Positions 19,031 through 27,736 of a DNA stretch of 64,000 nt are shown here, piece by piece. Origin of the DNA: Edwardsiella tarda ATCC 15947 = NBRC 105688 (GTDB taxonomy: Bacteria; Pseudomonadota; Gammaproteobacteria; Enterobacterales; Enterobacteriaceae); the NCBI RefSeq assembly GCF_003113495.2, contig NZ_CP084506.1, positions 3,100,001 to 3,164,000 on the forward strand, read 5' to 3'. Each line of letters starts with the position of its first letter. The first letter of the stretch is position 1. The position numbers and the translations under genes are program-made. The notes under the pieces were generated by a model. That model had not been told where the DNA came from. It saw nothing but the letters and a program-made list of their open reading frames with translations, and did no database searches.

Positions 19031-19336
19031 ATGGCTAACGATTCCACCGCTGAACATCTGCGTGCCGAGCTAAAATCTCTGGCTGACGCGCTGGAAGATG
19101 TCCTCAACTCATCCACGGATAAACCCAAGGCCGAACTGGAAAAACTGCGGGCCCGTGCACACGATGCACTGCACAACAGCCGCGAGCGTCTGAGCCAGGC
19201 CGGCGAGAATGTCGCCACCCAGACCCGCGAAATGGCTGGTCGTGCCGATGACTACGTGCGTGACAACCCGTGGACCGGTGTCGGCATCGGCGCTGCCGTG
19301 GGCGTGGTACTCGGCGTACTGTTGGCTCGTCGCTAA
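19031..19336 (+). CDS. yqjD: Ribosome-associated membrane protein YqjD (DUF883)
   Basis: 101-residue ElaB/YgaM/YqjD family protein. A charged amphipathic helical region (residues 1-75) precedes a C-terminal membrane segment with the glycine zipper GVGIGAAVGVVLG. In E. coli it anchors ribosomes to the inner membrane in stationary phase. GAAGGAG precedes the ATG. Its TAA overlaps the yqjE ATG, so yqjD, yqjE and yqjK form a coupled operon. Confidence 0.93.
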   Translation: MANDSTAEHLRAELKSLADALEDVLNSSTDKPKAELEKLRARAHDALHNSRERLSQAGENVATQTREMAGRADDYVRDNPWTGVGIGAAVGVVLGVLLARR

Positions 19337-19740
19337 TGGTCGGCGAGTCATCCTCTGCCCAGGGTTCCACCCCCGGGATCCTGGGTAGCGTCCGGCGTGT
19401 CGCCACCCTGCTGGCTGGCATGGCGGAAACCCGCCTACGTCTGGCGGTGGTCGAGTTGGAAGAGGAGAAGGCAAACCTGATCCAGCTGCTGCTCATGGCT
19501 GGCGTCACCTTGCTGTTCACCGCTTTCGCACTGATGAGTCTACTGGTGTTCCTGTTTTGGGCGGTCGATCCCAACTATCGGCTCTTAGCCTTGGGGATCG
19601 CCACGGCAGTACTCTTCCTGTTCGCTATCATCGGCGCATGCTGGACGCTCAGCAAAGCACGTCGCTCGACCTTGCTCTCCGCCACGCGCAACCAACTGGC
19701 GATCGATCGCCAACTGCTTGAGCGCAAGGAGAAACCATGA
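19336..19740 (+). CDS. yqjE: Phage-holin-like membrane protein YqjE
   Basis: 134 residues. The ATG overlaps the yqjD stop as TAATG. An amphipathic N-terminal region with LRLAVVELEEEKANL is followed by two transmembrane segments (about residues 50-75 and 82-108), the plan of the YqjE/putative holin superfamily III. The function is unknown; the conserved yqjDEK cluster suggests a membrane-linked stationary-phase role. The stop overlaps the yqjK start as ATGA. Confidence 0.9.
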   Translation: MVGESSSAQGSTPGILGSVRRVATLLAGMAETRLRLAVVELEEEKANLIQLLLMAGVTLLFTAFALMSLLVFLFWAVDPNYRLLALGIATAVLFLFAIIGACWTLSKARRSTLLSATRNQLAIDRQLLERKEKP

Positions 19741-20024
19741 ATCGTCATCGCCAGGCATTGGCCGACGAAAAGGCGTTGCTACTGCAACAGATCGCGCTAC
19801 AGCGTCTGGATCTTCACCGTGAGGTCATGCATACCGAGCAACTCTGCCAGCGTCTTGATCGCAGCCTCGGCGTTTTATGGCGTCTACGTCGTCCTCTCTC
19901 TCTGCTCGGTGGCGTGATCGCCGTCTATGCGGCGCGTCACCCTTCGCGTCTCATGGGGGGCGCCAGACGCGTCGTCGCCCTATGGAGCGCACTACGCCTC
20001 GCTCGGCGCACCTTCTATCCTTGA
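19737..20024 (+). CDS. yqjK: YqjK family protein
   Basis: 95 residues, starting in an ATGA overlap with yqjE. It has a charged helical N-terminal half rich in Leu, Gln and Arg and one weak hydrophobic segment (RPLSLLGGVIAVYAA) followed by a basic tail. This matches the YqjK-like family of unknown function. The yqjF and yqjG genes that follow in E. coli are absent; nrdD comes next after ~420 bases. Confidence 0.88.
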   Translation: MNRHRQALADEKALLLQQIALQRLDLHREVMHTEQLCQRLDRSLGVLWRLRRPLSLLGGVIAVYAARHPSRLMGGARRVVALWSALRLARRTFYP

Positions 20025-20239
20025 TCGTCCCCGCTCTCCCTCGGCATTAGCGTGCCGATACCGGCTCTCGTCCTCAATAACATAGACCGCAGGATCCTTA
20101 CGCTTCCGCACATGACACCCCAGTGGGGAGGATATGAAGTGATTGTTAGCACGTTTCTTATACTCACACTCACTATTTCTCAGTGAAAAAAGGGGCTAAA
20201 TCACCTTCTGTATAGCGATTCTACCGAAGCTAAAAATCC

Positions 20240-20253
20240 TTGATTTAGGTCAA
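20240..20253 (+). promoter_or_regulatory. FNR box upstream of nrdD
   Basis: TTGAT-TTAG-GTCAA matches the FNR consensus TTGAT-N4-ATCAA at nine of ten positions. FNR activation of nrdDG under anaerobiosis is established in E. coli, and the site lies ~200 bases before the nrdD start. Confidence 0.75.
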
Positions 20254-20278
20254 TCAAATTTGCTTTATAAAATCCTCA

Positions 20279-20326
20279 TTCCCATATATAGTGTCCGAAA
20301 CTCAAGACAGCAACTACATATAGTAG
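20279..20326 (+). promoter_or_regulatory. Tandem NrdR boxes upstream of nrdD
   Basis: Two 16-base sites fit the NrdR consensus with core CwAtATaTwG: CCATATATAG (20282-20291) and CTACATATAG (20314-20323). Their cores are exactly 32 bases apart, about three helical turns, which is the spacing known for NrdR regulation of nrd operons. Each core deviates by one base. Repression of nrdDG by the ATP/dATP-sensing repressor NrdR is inferred. Confidence 0.8.
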
Positions 20327-20446
20327 TTATCCACAAAGCATCCACATGTGCCGCGTGAAGCCTTATCGCACGCGGCTTCGTGTTGTGGATAACCGGTAGA
20401 TGGTTAACGGATGCCATACATACCACAATCACAGGAGCAAAAAACG

Positions 20447-22585
20447 GTGAAACCTATAGTGATTAAACGGGACGGTTGTCAGGTGCCCTTCAACGAACAG
20501 CGTATCAAGGAAGCGGTGCTGCGCGCATCGCAGGCTGCTGGCGTAGATGATGCCGATTACTGCGCAACCGTTGCCCGCGTAGTCGCTATGCAGATGGCCG
20601 ATCGCGAACGTGTCGATATTAACGAAATCCAAAACGCCGTAGAGAACCAGCTGATGGCGGGCGACTACAAGCAGCTTGCACGCGCCTACATTGAGTACCG
20701 TCATGACCGCGACGTCGCTCGTGAACAACGCGGCCGCCTTAATCAAGATATCCGTGGCTTAATCGAACAGAGCAACCCGGCGTTGCTCAACGAAAATGCC
20801 AACAAAGATAGTAAGGTGATCCCGACTCAGCGCGATCTGCTGGCCGGTATCGTCGCGAAGCATTATGCCAAGCAACACCTACTGCCACGCGACGTGGTAC
20901 AGGCGCATGAGCGTGGCGAGATCCACTACCACGATCTCGACTACTCTCCCTTCTTCCCGATGTTCAACTGCATGTTGATCGATCTGAAGGGGATGCTGAC
21001 CAATGGATTCAAGATGGGGAATGCGGAGATCGAGCAACCCAAATCCATCTCTACCGCCACCGCAGTCACCGCTCAGATCATCGCTCAAGTGGCTAGCCAT
21101 ATCTATGGCGGTACCACCATTAACCGCATCGATGAAGTGCTGGCTCCGTTCGTCACGGCCAGCTTCGAGAAGCACCGCCAGATCGCCGAGCAGTGGAATA
21201 TCCCGGATGTAGAAAGCTACGCCCATGCCCGTACCGAGAAAGAGTGTTATGACGCATTCCAGTCGCTGGAGTATGAGGTAAACACCCTGCATACCGCCAA
21301 CGGCCAGACGCCGTTTGTCACCTTCGGCTTCGGTTTGGGCACCAGCTGGGAGTCCCGTATGATCCAGCAGTCGATCCTGAAGAACCGCATCGCCGGTTTG
21401 GGCAAAAACCGCAAGACCGCGGTCTTCCCCAAGCTGGTGTTCGCTATCCGCGACGGGCTCAATCACAAGCTGGGCGATCCGAACTATGATATCAAGCAGC
21501 TGGCCCTAGAGTGCGCCAGCAAGCGGATGTATCCGGACATTCTCAACTACGATCAAGTCGTGAAGGTTACCGGCTCGTTCAAGACACCGATGGGTTGCCG
21601 CAGTTTCCTCGGTGTTTACGAGGAGAATGGCGAAATGATCCACGATGGGCGTAACAACCTGGGCATTATCAGCCTGAACCTGCCGCGTATCGCACTGGAG
21701 GCCAAGGGTGACGAAGCCGCCTTCTGGAAACTGCTCGACCGCCGGCTGGAGCTGGCTCGCAAGGCATTGATGACGCGTATCGCTCGCCTGGAAGGGGTCA
21801 AGGCTCGTGTGGCGCCGATCCTGTATATGGAAGGTGCCTGTGGTGTGCGTCTGAAAGCCGACGACAATATCGCCGATATCTTTAAAAATGGCCGGGCCTC
21901 TATCTCACTGGGTTATATCGGCATCCATGAGACCATCAACGCCCTGTTCGGTACCAAGACGCATCTCTTCGATGACGAAACACTGCGCGCCAAGGCTATC
22001 GCCATCGTCGAGCGCCTGCGTCAGGCGACCGATACCTGGAAACAAGAGACCGGTTATGGTTTCAGCCTGTATAGCACGCCGAGCGAAAACCTCTGTGACC
22101 GCTTCTGCCGTCTCGATACCGCCGAATTCGGCGTGATAGAAGGTGTGACGGATAAGGGCTACTACACCAATAGCTTCCACTTGGATGTGGAAAAGCAGGT
22201 CAACCCATACGATAAGCTGGACTTTGAGGCGCCCTATCCGCCGCTGGCTAACGGGGGATTCATCTGCTACGGCGAATATCCCAATCTCCAGCACAACCTG
22301 AAGGCGCTGGAGGATGTCTGGGACTATAGCTACCAACGCGTGCCCTATTACGGCACCAACACGCCGATCGATGAATGTTATGAGTGCGGTTATACCGGTG
22401 AATTCGCCTGTACCAGCAAAGGGTTCAGCTGCCCGAAATGTGGCAACCACGACTCCGCCAAAGCCTCGGTAATCCGCCGGGTATGCGGCTATCTCGGTAG
22501 CCCGGATGCGCGTCCGTTCAATGCGGGCAAGCAGGAAGAAGTGAAGCGCCGCATCAAACACCTGAATAACGGTCAAATCGGTTAA
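20447..22585 (+). CDS. nrdD: Anaerobic ribonucleoside-triphosphate reductase NrdD
   Basis: Class III glycyl-radical enzyme reducing NTPs to dNTPs without oxygen. The N-terminal ATP cone (IKRDGCQVPFNEQRIKEAVLR) is followed by the ten-stranded catalytic barrel, a C-terminal zinc site (CYECGYT and CPKCGN) and the radical loop RRVCGYLG with Gly681. The GTG at 20447, nine bases after AGGAG, gives 712 residues, equal to E. coli and placing the radical glycine at the same number; an in-frame ATG at 20411 is possible but has no good ribosome site. Upstream FNR and NrdR boxes predict anaerobic, dNTP-tuned expression. Confidence 0.97.
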   Translation: MKPIVIKRDGCQVPFNEQRIKEAVLRASQAAGVDDADYCATVARVVAMQMADRERVDINEIQNAVENQLMAGDYKQLARAYIEYRHDRDVAREQRGRLNQDIRGLIEQSNPALLNENANKDSKVIPTQRDLLAGIVAKHYAKQHLLPRDVVQAHERGEIHYHDLDYSPFFPMFNCMLIDLKGMLTNGFKMGNAEIEQPKSISTATAVTAQIIAQVASHIYGGTTINRIDEVLAPFVTASFEKHRQIAEQWNIPDVESYAHARTEKECYDAFQSLEYEVNTLHTANGQTPFVTFGFGLGTSWESRMIQQSILKNRIAGLGKNRKTAVFPKLVFAIRDGLNHKLGDPNYDIKQLALECASKRMYPDILNYDQVVKVTGSFKTPMGCRSFLGVYEENGEMIHDGRNNLGIISLNLPRIALEAKGDEAAFWKLLDRRLELARKALMTRIARLEGVKARVAPILYMEGACGVRLKADDNIADIFKNGRASISLGYIGIHETINALFGTKTHLFDDETLRAKAIAIVERLRQATDTWKQETGYGFSLYSTPSENLCDRFCRLDTAEFGVIEGVTDKGYYTNSFHLDVEKQVNPYDKLDFEAPYPPLANGGFICYGEYPNLQHNLKALEDVWDYSYQRVPYYGTNTPIDECYECGYTGEFACTSKGFSCPKCGNHDSAKASVIRRVCGYLGSPDARPFNAGKQEEVKRRIKHLNNGQIG

Positions 22586-22592
22586 CCGCGTC

Positions 22593-22623
22593 GCGTGACG
22601 CCAGCCCGCCGCTGGCGTCACGC
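22593..22623 (+). other. Perfect hairpin between nrdD and nrdG
   Basis: GCGTGACGCCAGC and GCTGGCGTCACGC form a 13-base perfect stem with a five-base loop in the 53-base intercistronic gap. No U-tract follows. It may protect the upstream message and lower nrdG relative to nrdD; this is inference. Confidence 0.55.
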
Positions 22624-22638
22624 GCAGGACAACACGCC

Positions 22639-23103
22639 ATGAATTACCATCAATACTACCCGGTCGATGTGGTAAACGGCCCCGGCACACGCTGCGTACT
22701 ATTCGTTGCCGGTTGTGTTCACCAGTGCCCGGGGTGTTATAACAAAAGTACCTGGCGCCCAGACTCCGGCGTGCCCTTTGGGCCGGAGATGGAAGATCGC
22801 ATCATCGCCGATCTCCAGGATCAGCGCATCAAGCGGCAAGGCCTCTCGCTGTCGGGGGGCGATCCGCTCCACCCCAACAATACGGCGGCGATCCTCCAGT
22901 TGGTGCGGCGAGTCCGCGCCGAATGCCCCGGCAAGGATATCTGGATCTGGACCGGCTATCGTCTGGATGAGTTGAACGCCGAACAACAGGCCATCGTGGA
23001 TCTGATCAACGTCTTGGTCGACGGTAAATTCGTTCAGGCGCTAAAAGATCCCATGCTGATCTGGCGGGGCAGTAGCAATCAGGTCGTTCATTATCTGCGT
23101 TAA
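22639..23103 (+). CDS. nrdG: NrdD-activating radical-SAM enzyme NrdG
   Basis: 154 residues (E. coli 154). It uses SAM and a [4Fe-4S] cluster to generate the glycyl radical on NrdD. The cluster motif is C26-VHQ-C30-PG-C33, followed by YNKSTW and the SAM-contacting LSLSGGDPL. AGGA lies upstream of the ATG. It is cotranscribed with nrdD, separated only by the perfect hairpin. Confidence 0.97.
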   Translation: MNYHQYYPVDVVNGPGTRCVLFVAGCVHQCPGCYNKSTWRPDSGVPFGPEMEDRIIADLQDQRIKRQGLSLSGGDPLHPNNTAAILQLVRRVRAECPGKDIWIWTGYRLDELNAEQQAIVDLINVLVDGKFVQALKDPMLIWRGSSNQVVHYLR

Positions 23104-23110
23104 CGCGTGC

Positions 23111-23755
23111 TTAGGCGTCGCAACACTCCGCGAGCCGTGCAAGCTGTTCCGACTCCAGGATCTGTAGACGGTAAGGCGCGGGATGCAACGCACAATGCAG
23201 CATGGCTCGCGCCACGCTATCAGCCTCTACCGCACGCCACTTCTCCGGTAATAAACGGAAGAATGGCTCGGAGAGCTGCTCCAGTAGGCGTGGTTTCGCT
23301 CGCTCCCCCTGAAGCAATGAGGGGCGTAACAGCGTTAAGCGACGCCACGCCTGCAACTCAAGCGCCTTCTCCATCTCACCCTTAGTCCGGCTGTAAAGGA
23401 AAGGAGACTGAGGATTCGCACCCAGCGCGCTCACTACCACGTAATGCTGGCAGTCATGTTGCAGCGCCACCTCACCGCATTCCACCACCAGCGAATAGTC
23501 GACATAACGAAACGCGCTATCACTACCGGCTTCCTTGCGGGTCGTCCCCAAGCAGCAAAAAGCAACGTCACATGGACCCTGCCAAGCCAGCATCGCACGG
23601 CAAATATCCGTCTCCACCGGATTGATCAACTTAGCGGACGACGGCAACGCCGTGCGAGTCGGCGCATAAATCTGTGAGACACGAGGTTCCTGTTCCAATA
23701 ACGCCAATAATGTCTGCCCAATCAGACCAGTCGCACCAAGCAGTAATACGTTCAT
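23111..23755 (-). CDS. yraR: Atypical SDR/HTATIP2-like NAD(P)-binding protein YraR
   Basis: 214 residues with an N-terminal nucleotide-binding loop (LLGATGLIGQTLL) and the family segments FCCLGTTRKEAGS and VVVSALGAN. The YSRTKGEME segment supplies the Tyr/Lys pair of SDR enzymes. It belongs to the YraR/HTATIP2-like group; its substrate is unknown. The ATG at 23755 follows GGGAGGAAC; a longer frame to 23830 overlaps yhbP. It lies just downstream of yhbP on the minus strand and converges with nrdG, leaving only seven bases between stops. Confidence 0.9.
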   Translation of the reverse strand: MNVLLLGATGLIGQTLLALLEQEPRVSQIYAPTRTALPSSAKLINPVETDICRAMLAWQGPCDVAFCCLGTTRKEAGSDSAFRYVDYSLVVECGEVALQHDCQHYVVVSALGANPQSPFLYSRTKGEMEKALELQAWRRLTLLRPSLLQGERAKPRLLEQLSEPFFRLLPEKWRAVEADSVARAMLHCALHPAPYRLQILESEQLARLAECCDA

Positions 23756-23774
23756 CGGTTGTTCCTCCCCCTTC

Positions 23775-24290
23775 TCAGTATACGCGCTCTCCATCCTGGC
23801 GCTGCCAATGACGCTTATGACCGAAGCCACAACGATTATCGGTCATCTTGACCTGCATCAGTCGCAGCGCCCAGATCGGTGCCGGCCGTAGCCGGGCCAA
23901 TGGGAAACGACGATAGTAGCGACGCCGCGCCCGTGCCTCATCCTCTCCCGCCAAGCGGGCGATGTGTGCACGAAACTGAATACCCTGGATCTGCGCCACA
24001 TTACGCGTCTGACGCGCCACGGTCCCGGCAACCCATGGATTGCCCAACATCAACTGACCATGCTGCGACTGGGGCGAGGTCAACAGATACAGGGTCATGG
24101 AGGCCTCATCCCAGGCATAAAAGCAGCTGGCACACCACACGGCCTCGCCCTGACCGGTAGCCAGTGTCACCACATGTTGCCGCGCCAAAAAATGCCGGAT
24201 TGCGGCCAGATCGTCGTCCGAGGTCAGCGCCGACCTATCGCCACGCAGAGGCTCGTCCTCGACACCCTCGTCGCGTAAACTGACACTCAT
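23775..24290 (-). CDS. yhbP: UPF0306 / FMN-binding split-barrel protein YhbP
   Basis: 171 residues from the preferred ATG at 24290; an adjacent ATG at 24293 is too close to the GGGAG ribosome site. The body ([46 protein letters not shown]) matches the YhbP family, which has the pyridoxamine-phosphate-oxidase-like split barrel without a proven enzyme activity. Compared with E. coli YhbP (~147) the N-terminus has an extra acidic stretch. Diverges from yhbQ across ~24 bases; yraR follows on the same strand. Confidence 0.88.
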   Translation of the reverse strand: MSVSLRDEGVEDEPLRGDRSALTSDDDLAAIRHFLARQHVVTLATGQGEAVWCASCFYAWDEASMTLYLLTSPQSQHGQLMLGNPWVAGTVARQTRNVAQIQGIQFRAHIARLAGEDEARARRRYYRRFPLARLRPAPIWALRLMQVKMTDNRCGFGHKRHWQRQDGERVY

Positions 24291-24314
24291 CATACTCCCT
24301 CGCAGGACACATCC

Positions 24315-24698
24315 ATGACTGACACTGTAACGCATAATCGTTGGTATCTGTATATCTTGCGAACGGCGACGGGCGCACTGTATACCGGAATCACCACCGA
24401 TATCGCACGCCGTCTTGCACAGCACCAGAGTGGACGCGGCGCCAAGGCGTTGCGTGGCAAGGGACCACTGACACTGGTATTCCAGGCCGCCATCACGGCA
24501 CATGGCGAGGCGCTACGCGTAGAGTACCGAATCAAACGGTTGAGTAAAAAACAAAAAGAGAGGCTGGTCAGCGACCAGCCTCTCTCTCCGTGGCAATGGT
24601 TAGCCGACAATGGCCAACTTACTTCGTCAGATAAATACGATTCGCCTGAGCAAAACGTTCACGCATCTGCGGCGACGGTCCCTTGCCCAGTAGGCTAA
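24315..24698 (+). CDS. yhbQ: GIY-YIG nuclease superfamily protein YhbQ, extended C-terminus
   Basis: 127 residues. The GIY-YIG domain fills residues ~8-85: WYLYILRT and [17 protein letters not shown] are the strand-loop-strand motif with the catalytic Arg, and [18 protein letters not shown] is the conserved C-terminal helix. E. coli YhbQ is ~100 residues; here about 27 extra residues, with no conserved pattern, run past the usual end and overlap the 3' end of putP by 80 bases. Codons ~82-91 also form the putP terminator. The biological role of YhbQ is not established. Confidence 0.88.
   Translation: MTDTVTHNRWYLYILRTATGALYTGITTDIARRLAQHQSGRGAKALRGKGPLTLVFQAAITAHGEALRVEYRIKRLSKKQKERLVSDQPLSPWQWLADNGQLTSSDKYDSPEQNVHASAATVPCPVG
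24547..24586 (-). terminator. putP terminator encoded inside yhbQ
   Basis: AGAGAGGCTGGTC (24558-24570) and GACCAGCCTCTCT (24574-24586) form a perfect 13-base stem with a three-base loop. On the minus strand it is followed by TTTTGTTTTTT, so it is a strong intrinsic terminator for putP. It lies wholly inside the yhbQ coding sequence, ~30 bases beyond the putP stop. Confidence 0.9.
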
Positions 24699-26103
24699 CC
24701 ACGATGATGGCCAGCGAGGCCAACACGAAGCCCGGAATGATCTCATACAGGTGGAACCAGGCATATTGCTTCCAGAGCACCACCGTCACCGCCCCCACCA
24801 GCATACCGGCCAAGGCGCCATTGCGTGTCATCCCCGGCCACAGCAGGGAGATGATGATCACCGGGCCGAAGGCGGCACCGAAGCCGGCCCAGGCATAGCT
24901 GACCAGATCGAGCACATAGTTATCCGGATTGGCCGCCAGCGCTATGGCGATCAGCGCGATCAGCATCACCATGCTACGACTGACGATCACCAGCTCGCGC
25001 TGGTTAGCATGCTTACGCAGAAACGCCTTATACAGATCCTCGGTCACCGCGCTGGCGCTAACCAGCAACTGACAGCTCAGAGTACTCATCACCGCCGCCA
25101 GAATAGCCGACAGTAAGATACCGGCGATCCAAGGGTTAAACAGCAGCTTAGACAGCGAGATAAACACCCGCTCCTTATTCTCATGCACCTCCAACGCCAG
25201 TTGGGGGTGGGTAGAGAAGAAGGCGATACCGAAGAAACCGACCGCCACCGCGCCGCCGAGGCAGAAGATCATCCAGATGATGCTGATGCGACGCGCCTTA
25301 CGAATGGTGTGATGTGAATCCGCCGCCATAAAACGCGCCAGAATATGGGGCTGACCGAAATAACCGAGCCCCCAGCCCATCAGCGAGATGATCGCCACCC
25401 AATCCAGGCCACGGAACAGATCCAGGTAGGCCGGGCTCTGCTGAGCAATGGCATGCATCGCATCATCGAAGCCGCCGACACTGACGATCACCATCACCGG
25501 CGTCAGGATCAGGGCAAAGATCATCAACGTCGCCTGTACGGTATCCGTCCAGCTTATCGCCAAGAAACCGCCGATGAAGGTATAGGCAATCGTCGCCGCC
25601 GCACCGGCCCACAGCGCGCTCTGATAGCTCATGCCGAACGTGCTCTCAAACAGTCGGGCACCAGCGACCACGCCGGAGGCACAATAGACGGTGAAAAACA
25701 CCAGGATGATCAGCGCGGAGATCAAGCGCAGAATACGCTGCTTATCTTCGAAACGCTGGGTGAAGTAATCCGGCAGCGTCAGGGCATTGTTGTTCAGTTC
25801 GGTGTGTACCCGCAGACGTCCCGCCACGATACGCCAGTTGAGGTAGGCGCCGACCACCAACCCGATAGCGATCCAACTCTCCGATAACCCGGCGACCAGC
25901 ACCGCGCCCGGTAGCCCCATCAGCAGCCAACCACTCATATCCGAGGCCCCGGCCGATAACGCAGTCACCACGCTACCCAAGCGCCGTCCACCGAGGATGT
26001 AGTCAGAAAAGTTATTGGTGGCACGATAGGCCAGTAGGCCGATCAGGATCATGCCGAAGATATAAATCAGAAAAGTGATTAGTGTCGGTGTATTAACACT
26101 CAT
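24619..26103 (-). CDS. putP: Na+/proline symporter PutP
   Basis: 494-residue sodium:solute symporter (SSS) family protein with thirteen predicted helices (E. coli ~502). The signatures [15 protein letters not shown] (helix 2, Na+/proline site), [18 protein letters not shown] and [21 protein letters not shown] are those of PutP. It imports proline as nutrient and osmolyte. There is no putA beside it. It ends facing yhbQ, with overlapping 3' ends and an embedded terminator. Confidence 0.96.
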   Translation of the reverse strand: MSVNTPTLITFLIYIFGMILIGLLAYRATNNFSDYILGGRRLGSVVTALSAGASDMSGWLLMGLPGAVLVAGLSESWIAIGLVVGAYLNWRIVAGRLRVHTELNNNALTLPDYFTQRFEDKQRILRLISALIILVFFTVYCASGVVAGARLFESTFGMSYQSALWAGAAATIAYTFIGGFLAISWTDTVQATLMIFALILTPVMVIVSVGGFDDAMHAIAQQSPAYLDLFRGLDWVAIISLMGWGLGYFGQPHILARFMAADSHHTIRKARRISIIWMIFCLGGAVAVGFFGIAFFSTHPQLALEVHENKERVFISLSKLLFNPWIAGILLSAILAAVMSTLSCQLLVSASAVTEDLYKAFLRKHANQRELVIVSRSMVMLIALIAIALAANPDNYVLDLVSYAWAGFGAAFGPVIIISLLWPGMTRNGALAGMLVGAVTVVLWKQYAWFHLYEIIPGFVLASLAIIVVSLLGKGPSPQMRERFAQANRIYLTK

Positions 26104-26432
26104 CCTGTACCCCTGTCATCACGGTGTCATGCACCGCTTTTTTTGTTGTGAAAAGAGGCGCTGTCCACGGCATTAGACGACAGACAAGGCACGCCTGGTA
26201 TCGTGCCCGCCAGGGCGCTAAACCCGGCATGCATAGTGCGATGCAACAGTGAAACGCCCAATACGCGATCAGGCGCGGAGAAAAGCGCAGAAGATAGCGA
26301 TAAATGCGTGGAGCAGGCAAGGCTACTCGTCCGCGTACCAGTCGGCACGCGGGGGGATGCATGATAGACCCAGCAGGGAAGAACGACAAGCGTTCAGAAG
26401 ATAGGCGGCGGGGCAGCGCCCGCCGTCATCGT
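26104..26432. other. putP-yhbS intergenic region, no gene
   Basis: 329 bases containing the putP promoter region and the 3' side of yhbS. Short open frames here have no start signals or protein-like composition. No clear terminator hairpin or operator stands out. Confidence 0.4.
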
Positions 26433-26936
26433 TTAAAAGCGAGCGAACGGTGCAGCGTATTCGATGCGCCCACGCGTCTGAGCCAACGCGTCGGGAGCCA
26501 GGGCATAGACCTGAAAACTCGCCTCACAGCCCGGCCAACGACAACTTAGCCCATGCTCAGCCGCATTGACGAAGCCAAAACGGCGGTAGTAGTGTACATC
26601 ACCTAATACGACGACAGCGGCATAGCCGAACTCATTCAGCGTATCCAGCCCCTCATAGACCAATTGCTCGCCGATGCCCTGGCGACGATAGCCCTCGTCC
26701 ACCACCAGCGGCGCCAAGCCCACCCACTGACACTCCTCACCGGCGACCGTTACCGGACTGAAGGCGGCATAGCCGATCACCCCACCCTCGTCATCCGTCG
26801 CCACCACGCCCAAGGTCAATAGGCCATCTTCGCGCAGATGCGCCACCAACTCGGCCTCGGCACGACTCGGAAAGCTCGCCCGGAGCAACCGTTCAATGCC
26901 CGGGGCATCGACAGGGATCTCCGCCCGGATCAACAT
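26433..26936 (-). CDS. yhbS: GNAT-family N-acetyltransferase YhbS
   Basis: 167 residues, equal to E. coli YhbS. The GNAT acetyl-CoA loop is seen as DEGYRRQGIGEQLVYEGLD (R-x-x-G-x-G), followed by VVLGDVHYYRRFGF, the conserved strand 5-helix region. The acceptor substrate is unknown. The ATG overlaps the end of ubiT by a few bases on the same strand, so expression with ubiT is likely. Confidence 0.92.
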   Translation of the reverse strand: MLIRAEIPVDAPGIERLLRASFPSRAEAELVAHLREDGLLTLGVVATDDEGGVIGYAAFSPVTVAGEECQWVGLAPLVVDEGYRRQGIGEQLVYEGLDTLNEFGYAAVVVLGDVHYYRRFGFVNAAEHGLSCRWPGCEASFQVYALAPDALAQTRGRIEYAAPFARF

Positions 26937-27451
26937 GTGGTTACCGCACGCGCGCGCGTCGACGTGCCCTCCTGGAGTCCCGCAGCGACGAAGTCGGCCA
27001 GCTGCATCAATACCATGCGTAACGGTGTCGGCATCGACTCCACATCGATAGCATCCATCAAATTCTTCACATACAGCCCCAGTTCGGTATCGCCTTCGAT
27101 ACGTAGGCGACGCTGGAAAAACAGCGTGTCGGGATCTTCTTTACCGGCCGCGATCAGGATCAGATCGTTGGCATCCGCGCTGAAGGTCACATCCGCCGGT
27201 TGTTGGCGGCTGACGCGCAAGCCCCCCTGCTCCGCCGTGACACACCAACACAACCCGAGGTCACGCACCTCGACTTGTAACCAACGCCCATCGAGAAACG
27301 CCAGTTCGCCTTCCGCTAGCGCTTGGCGAAACTGCCAAGCGAGCAGCTGCTCCAACACCTGCCGTTGCAGAGCAAACGGCGTAATTTTTAACGGCAGGCT
27401 CAACAATGCCGGCCCCTGACGCACGATCCGTGCTCGCAATTGTTCCAACAC
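26930..27451 (-). CDS. ubiT: Ubiquinone biosynthesis accessory factor UbiT (YhbT)
   Basis: 173 residues with an SCP2 sterol-carrier-like lipid-binding domain (TFSADANDLILIAAGKEDPDTLFFQRRL ending in LEG-like GDTELGLYVKNLMDAID). In E. coli UbiT, with UbiU and UbiV, supports oxygen-independent ubiquinone synthesis. The start is GTG with AGGAG eight bases upstream, giving MLEQLRARIV, which matches the family. It diverges from ubiU across ~285 bases and overlaps yhbS downstream. Confidence 0.93.
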   Translation of the reverse strand: MLEQLRARIVRQGPALLSLPLKITPFALQRQVLEQLLAWQFRQALAEGELAFLDGRWLQVEVRDLGLCWCVTAEQGGLRVSRQQPADVTFSADANDLILIAAGKEDPDTLFFQRRLRIEGDTELGLYVKNLMDAIDVESMPTPLRMVLMQLADFVAAGLQEGTSTRARAVTTC

Positions 27452-27736
27452 CGCGGTGACTCCTTCTGATCAGATAGCGTCTATTCTGCCATATCCGGCC
27501 AGCTAGACTGCGTCTTATATCAACAAAAAGCCCCATCGATGTCACGGACTAATGCGCCGAGCCTACGCTATTTGGTAACAGACCATCAACACGTCAGAAA
27601 CTGCCTCAAGTCAAAACAACTACATAACGTCTTATCTAGAATGAGCGGCGATAACGATGACGCCAGCAGGGCGGCGTCTCCGATCCTTACTACGCGCCAA
27701 GGGAAGTATCCCGTGGCCCATCTCAGGAAATCGCAT

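Larger units (their letters stand above)
20025..20446. other. yqjK-nrdD intergenic region
   Basis: No gene is seen in these 422 bases. The second half is AT-rich and holds the nrdD promoter with FNR- and NrdR-type sites listed separately. A hairpin-like GCCGCGTG...CACGCGGC (~20350-20373) lies near the expected nrdD leader. Confidence 0.6.

Noticed and set aside
26093..26389. Minus-strand frame upstream of putP (98 codons)
   Set aside because: No ribosome site, odd composition (Cys/Trp/Arg/Pro-rich), and it overlaps the putP start region.
27539..27736. 66-codon N-terminal extension of ubiU
   Set aside because: The conserved UbiU start lies at 27737 and gives exactly the E. coli length; the extension is unconserved and covers the ubiT-ubiU promoter gap.
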